64,000 nucleotides of DNA, taken from NCBI RefSeq assembly GCF_000423925.1, contig NZ_AUIX01000025.1:1-64000 (forward strand), in the 5' to 3' direction. This document shows, piece by piece, positions 61,461 through 64,000 of this stretch; position 1 is the first letter of the stretch; each line of letters begins with the position of its first letter. The notes beneath the pieces are model-generated. The model was not told the DNA's origin. It searched no databases and saw nothing but the letters and a program-made list of their open reading frames with translations. This DNA comes from Butyrivibrio sp. VCD2006. Lineage in GTDB: Bacteria > Bacillota > Clostridia > Lachnospirales > Lachnospiraceae. A program made the position numbers and the translations under genes.

Positions 61461-61533
61461 ATATGAAAAGCTTGCAGACTTTATTGTTTCAGGTATAGTG
61501 AAAATTACAGTAATGTATTTGGAAGGAGGCAGC

Positions 61534-61677
61534 ATGGATAATAAGGATAAAAGAAATGAAAGCGAAAACAGTAATAAGTCCGGTATTGAGTACGGAGCTA
61601 TGGCATTATTGTCTGTGCTGGCTGTACCGGTGATATTGCTGGCAGGTTTTCTGCTTGATGATAAGAGAAAAAAGTGA
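61534..61677 (+). CDS. Single-pass membrane microprotein, 47 aa
   Basis: ATG 61534 has a strong GGAAGGAGG site. A charged N-terminus (DNKDKRNESENSNKSG) is followed by one membrane helix (YGAMALLSVLAVPVILLAGF) and a basic end (LLDDKRKK). A 17-bp terminator stem follows. Unknown function. Confidence 0.5.
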   Translation: MDNKDKRNESENSNKSGIEYGAMALLSVLAVPVILLAGFLLDDKRKK

Positions 61678-61736
61678 AGATTTAAGTTTGATGCTGAGAA
61701 TAAGTAAATAGTGTGTGGAAAGGTGCATAAATACCT

Positions 61737-61783
61737 AGCGCTCATTGCTTGATGTAAATTCGATCAGGCAGGGAGCGCTTTTT
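61737..61783 (+). terminator. Strong terminator
   Basis: AGCGCTCATTGCTTGAT (61737-61753) pairs with ATCAGGCAGGGAGCGCT (61763-61779) with G-U pairs only as exceptions, followed by five T residues. Confidence 0.85.
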
Positions 61784-61901
61784 CACGTTCTGAGAGCGGA
61801 AATGCAGATGTGGAGCGACTGTTAACAGAGGGGATTATTGGACACATGAGGTGGTATTAATAAATTATAAGGAACTAATGGAATTGACTCTGGAGGCGTA
61901 T

Positions 61902-61997
61902 ATGTTTGTTAAACATCATTTATATTCGGGATTCGGTTCGGAATTGCTATTTGCGGCAGTGATAATAATCCTTGCGGGGATTATTGCTATGAGCTAA
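61902..61997 (+). CDS. Membrane microprotein, 31 aa
   Basis: ATG 61902 preceded by CTGGAGG. Sequence MFVKHHLYSGFGSELLFAAV continues as a hydrophobic helix (IIILAGIIAMS). Comparable in size to small inner-membrane peptides or type I toxins, but no antisense RNA promoter was identified. It lies just before a zinc-ribbon gene and could act as its leader. Confidence 0.4.
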   Translation: MFVKHHLYSGFGSELLFAAVIIILAGIIAMS

Positions 61998-62008
61998 GGA
62001 GGTTCATT

Positions 62009-62272
62009 ATGGCTAAATGTGCAAATTGTGGAAGAGAATTAAGTGGTAATGATAGTTTCTGCCCAGACTGTGGTTGGTCTGTGGGGCAAGGAAAAGGGGC
62101 AACCTCAATTGAAGAGCTTACAGAAACAATCAAGCTCTTGGCTTTTGAAAACAGAACTCAGAACGAGAAAATCATTCAATTGCTGGATAATCAGAACAAG
62201 ATGATTGCTGAACTTGGGAAGATGATTGCCAGCATATCGCAGTATCAGATAGTAAGCACTATGTTCAAGTAA
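62009..62272 (+). CDS. Zinc-ribbon protein with coiled coil, 87 aa
   Basis: TAAGGAGG site before ATG 62009. N-terminal zinc ribbon CANCGRELSGNDSFCPDCGWSVG (in parts: CANCGREL, FCPDCG) followed by a coiled coil (LLAFENRTQNEKIIQLLDNQNKMIAELGKMIASI). A common modular small protein in Clostridia, often an adaptor for oligomerisation. Function unknown. Confidence 0.65.
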   Translation: MAKCANCGRELSGNDSFCPDCGWSVGQGKGATSIEELTETIKLLAFENRTQNEKIIQLLDNQNKMIAELGKMIASISQYQIVSTMFK

Positions 62273-62287
62273 TGAATGGAGAATGTG

Positions 62288-62605
62288 ATGAGATTTGATT
62301 CTGCAGAGGATATGCTGACTACAATACAGCAGGGGAAAGATTTGTATAATCCACAGTTGGGATTATATGTGTTTCTTTATAGTGAAGCTGGATCAATAGC
62401 TGTTTATTATATTGGGACAGAGAGGGCGAATTTGCTTTCTGATGAGTGCAAAGCGGGAAATGTTAAGTACTGGTCAGAATTACTTGGTCCAGGTGGTGCT
62501 ATATATGACGATCCAAGTTGTGAATTCTATGATTCAGATGGATGTATAAGTAATAGAGAGTGGTGCGAAGAGTACTTCAGTTTGGAAGGATGGAATCATA
62601 AATAA
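62288..62605 (+). CDS. Protein of unknown function, 105 aa
   Basis: ATG 62288 is preferred because TGGAG lies about 7 bases upstream; ATG 62276 adds four residues. Sequence RFDSAEDMLTTIQQGKDLYNPQLGLYVFLYSEAGSIAVYYI, then an acidic Cys/Trp-containing C-terminus. Alpha/beta, soluble, not recognised. A terminator follows. Confidence 0.5.
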   Translation: MRFDSAEDMLTTIQQGKDLYNPQLGLYVFLYSEAGSIAVYYIGTERANLLSDECKAGNVKYWSELLGPGGAIYDDPSCEFYDSDGCISNREWCEEYFSLEGWNHK

Positions 62606-62606
62606 A

Positions 62607-62632
62607 AGCTGCATTTCTGCAGCTGAATTTTT
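62607..62632 (+). terminator. Terminator
   Basis: AGCTGCA (62607-62613) pairs perfectly with TGCAGCT (62618-62624), loop TTTC, followed by GAATTTTT. Confidence 0.75.
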
Positions 62633-62639
62633 GAGGGGT

Positions 62640-62752
62640 AGCTGCCAGATTGTCATGTTTCTGGCAGCTTGTGTTTTATGAAGAAAAGTGTTCTTATGAG
62701 GGGCGCCAAGAGGTTTTGTGTTCCTCTTGATGTTCTTATGATAACTAATCTT
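62640..62752. repeat. Intergenic structured element, copy B
   Basis: First hairpin AGCTGCCAGA/TCTGGCAGCT (62640-62649 with 62660-62669), then TTATGAAGAAAAGTGTTCTTAT-like sequence, then second hairpin AAGAGG/CCTCTT (62708-62713 with 62723-62728) followed by GATGTTCTTATGATAA. Diverged copy of the element at 60943-61060; stem bases differ in a paired way. No ORF. Confidence 0.5.
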
Positions 62753-62925
62753 ACTTAAGCCAAACTAAAATTTTGTGGGGGAAGCGTGAAGCTTTTGTGA
62801 AATCGTGATCTGCTTAAAATGGGTGTGGGAGCAGCCTGAAAGCGAGTATAATATTTCATAAGATAAGGTGAGAAACGATGTGATGGGAGCGTAAGTGCTC
62901 TTAATAAAAATGGGAGCGCATTTAT

Positions 62926-63030
62926 ATGGCAATTTGGAATCCATGGTATGGGTGCATAAAGATAAGTCCCAGATGCGCAAACTGCTATGTTTACAGAAGG
63001 GATGAGAGCATAGGCAAGCAATGGCTTTAA
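62926..63030 (+). pseudogene. Truncated DUF5131-family gene fragment
   Basis: A 34-codon ORF whose start (MAIWNPWYGCIKISPRCANC and YVYRRDES) matches the conserved N-terminus of DUF5131 (phage Gp37/Gp68-like) proteins, normally several hundred residues long. Here it ends after a few more residues, so it is a 5' remnant. GGGAG upstream gives it an intact start signal. The Cys pattern GCxxxxxxCxxCY is the family metal-cluster motif. Confidence 0.7.
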
Positions 63031-63092
63031 TCATTGATTGAGTTAAGAAACATATAGACTAGGATACATGTATTGGAAGGGAGAATAATGAG

Positions 63093-64000
63093 ATGGGAAT
63101 ATTAGATTTCTTATACAAGAAAGTAGAACCGGTAAGACCATCTGTACCTCAACCGTCTCCTGCGGGAAAGCAGGAAAGGCAGCCAACGAAACAAAATGGA
63201 CCTAGGATGATAAAACCGAATAGAGAATGGCTCAAGGTTACTGATACTAAAAAAATAGAAAAGAACATAAAAGTGGAAGCTCATTCCCAAGAGTTTGAGA
63301 TGAAGTTTTACTGTCCAATTCGAAATGCAAAAGTTTATTGCCATTCTGTCATTATAGATAAGCTTGGGGATCTAACAAAGTTTATAATCTTATCACTTTA
63401 TGAAGGTCATACTGTTGAAGAGATAAATATGTTGACACAAATGGGAAATACAACAATTAAAGAAGAAATTGACTATTTAATCCATGGTGGACTTATTAAT
63501 GACGATAGACAAACTCTTACGGAATTAGGTGAACAATATGGAATGCTTTTGGAGAAATTCTCAGAATTATCGGAAGGAATCAATATTGCTTTTAACGTAT
63601 TTGCCGATAGATTTGAACCTATTGAAGATGATCTGTATGTAAGAAATCCAGATAATCATTACATTCTCAGAGGGAATTATATTCCAGCGTTAACTAGAAA
63701 TGATAACTATGCGAATTCATTGGAAATAGCAAAGAACTGCATTGAAGCAGAGACACCCTTTTGTTCTGAGATTAAGAACAGTCTTTATGCTACAGTAAAG
63801 ATTGATAGGGAGGAAACAAAATATAAGCCGGTTTATATTAAGGATTTTAAAGGAGGATATTCTTCAGAAAATGATTCATGCGTAAAGATAGCTATTTCAT
63901 GCGATAAGGTAACATATAAACCTCAATACAGTTGGATTGACCCATATAGAGAGATTATTACGAAAATTTCCTGTATAGGTGATAAATATGAAGACCTTCT
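63093..64000 (+). CDS. Unidentified protein with winged-helix-like domain, 3'-truncated by window edge
   Basis: ATG 63093 follows GGAAGGGAG. The frame stays open through the window end, giving at least 302 residues. N-terminal Pro/Gln/Lys-rich linker (about 15-50), then KFIILSLYEGHTVEEINMLTQMGNTTIKEEIDYLIHGGLINDDRQTLTELG (about 108-158), a clear winged-helix pattern, then an uncharacterised Asn/Tyr-rich region with several Cys. A defence-island effector or regulator is plausible from context but the family was not recognised. Confidence 0.6.
   Translation, partial: MGILDFLYKKVEPVRPSVPQPSPAGKQERQPTKQNGPRMIKPNREWLKVTDTKKIEKNIKVEAHSQEFEMKFYCPIRNAKVYCHSVIIDKLGDLTKFIILSLYEGHTVEEINMLTQMGNTTIKEEIDYLIHGGLINDDRQTLTELGEQYGMLLEKFSELSEGINIAFNVFADRFEPIEDDLYVRNPDNHYILRGNYIPALTRNDNYANSLEIAKNCIEAETPFCSEIKNSLYATVKIDREETKYKPVYIKDFKGGYSSENDSCVKIAISCDKVTYKPQYSWIDPYREIITKISCIGDKYEDL

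Noticed and set aside
62755..63034. Two overlapping minus-strand open frames (88 and 89 codons)
   Set aside because: They are antisense to the DUF5131 remnant, which has a recognisable protein motif.
1..64000. CRISPR array, tRNA or rRNA genes, insertion sequences
   Set aside because: No regularly spaced direct repeats, no cloverleaf or rRNA-like segments and no transposase genes were recognised on either strand by eye.

Overview
The window looks like part of the mobile accessory genome of a low-to-mid GC Gram-positive gut or rumen Clostridia, most likely Lachnospiraceae (Butyrivibrio/Roseburia/Pseudobutyrivibrio-like). The reasons are the AGGAGG-type ribosome binding sites, the tight same-strand gene packing, the occasional TTG starts, and a conjugation module made of the CD1115/Maff2/CD1112/PrgI/CD1110/CD1108/DUF4315/DUF4366 families found in clostridial integrative conjugative elements (ICEs). 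Almost every gene is on the + strand; one small [2Fe-2S] BFD-like gene is on the - strand. No rRNA, tRNA, CRISPR array, integrase or transposase was seen.

Layout. (1) 1-12.7 kb: ICE conjugation and mobilisation block (VirD4 coupling ATPase cut by the window edge, Maff2, VirB6-like, PrgI, VirB4, NlpC/P60 hydrolase, accessory surface proteins, ArdC-like protein, topoisomerase-type zinc ribbon, MobC, MobA relaxase), closed by a strong terminator and followed by an inverted-repeat-rich stretch that is a candidate oriT. (2) 13.0-31.7 kb: visibly more AT-rich DNA carrying an XRE regulator and a phosphorothioation-type defence operon: sspB (DUF4007), sspC (large P-loop ATPase), sspD (PAPS-reductase family with fused ferredoxin), sspA (cysteine desulfurase), a DUF3343 small carrier-like protein, then DptFGH/SspFGH-type restriction genes, an HNH nuclease and a SAM methyltransferase. 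A perfect 11-bp inverted repeat abuts the predicted promoter.

(3) 32.0-35.5 kb: two WYL-domain proteins and a zinc-ribbon protein. (4) 35.6-48.0 kb: one tightly coupled operon with a TerY-P phosphorylation triad (vWA, PP2C phosphatase, Ser/Thr kinase with zinc ribbon), a UPF1-like SF1 helicase, a winged-helix-like protein, a coiled-coil McrB-like GTPase and a McrC/DUF2357-like partner. This resembles the predicted CoCoNuT branch of McrBC systems. (5) 48.1-53.9 kb: a second, less familiar operon with Cys-rich and membrane microproteins, a protein with repeated HIRAN-like modules, a coiled-coil protein with a J-like segment, a TerB-like protein, and a TerB-like/CbbX-type AAA+ fusion. Blocks 3, 4 and 5 all end in sequence-related terminators, which suggests modular assembly.

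(6) 54.0-64.0 kb: mixed small genes: a HicA-like toxin without a visible HicB, an RQC-like winged helix protein, a GNAT acetyltransferase, paralogous membrane microproteins, a DEDDh exonuclease, a SIMPL protein, a secreted Cys-repeat protein, an EF-hand protein, Nudix, a BFD ferredoxin, zinc ribbons, a decayed DUF5131 gene, and an unidentified protein running off the end. Two diverged copies of a hairpin-bearing intergenic element occur at 60.9 and 62.6 kb.

Working model (inference): an ICE or ICE remnant whose cargo is a layered defence island. Ssp proteins mark self DNA with phosphorothioate and SspFGH restrict unmarked DNA. The TerY-P/McrBC-like operon would be a phosphorylation-gated nucleic-acid-processing system. 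The HIRAN/TerB/AAA+ operon is the best candidate for an undescribed system.
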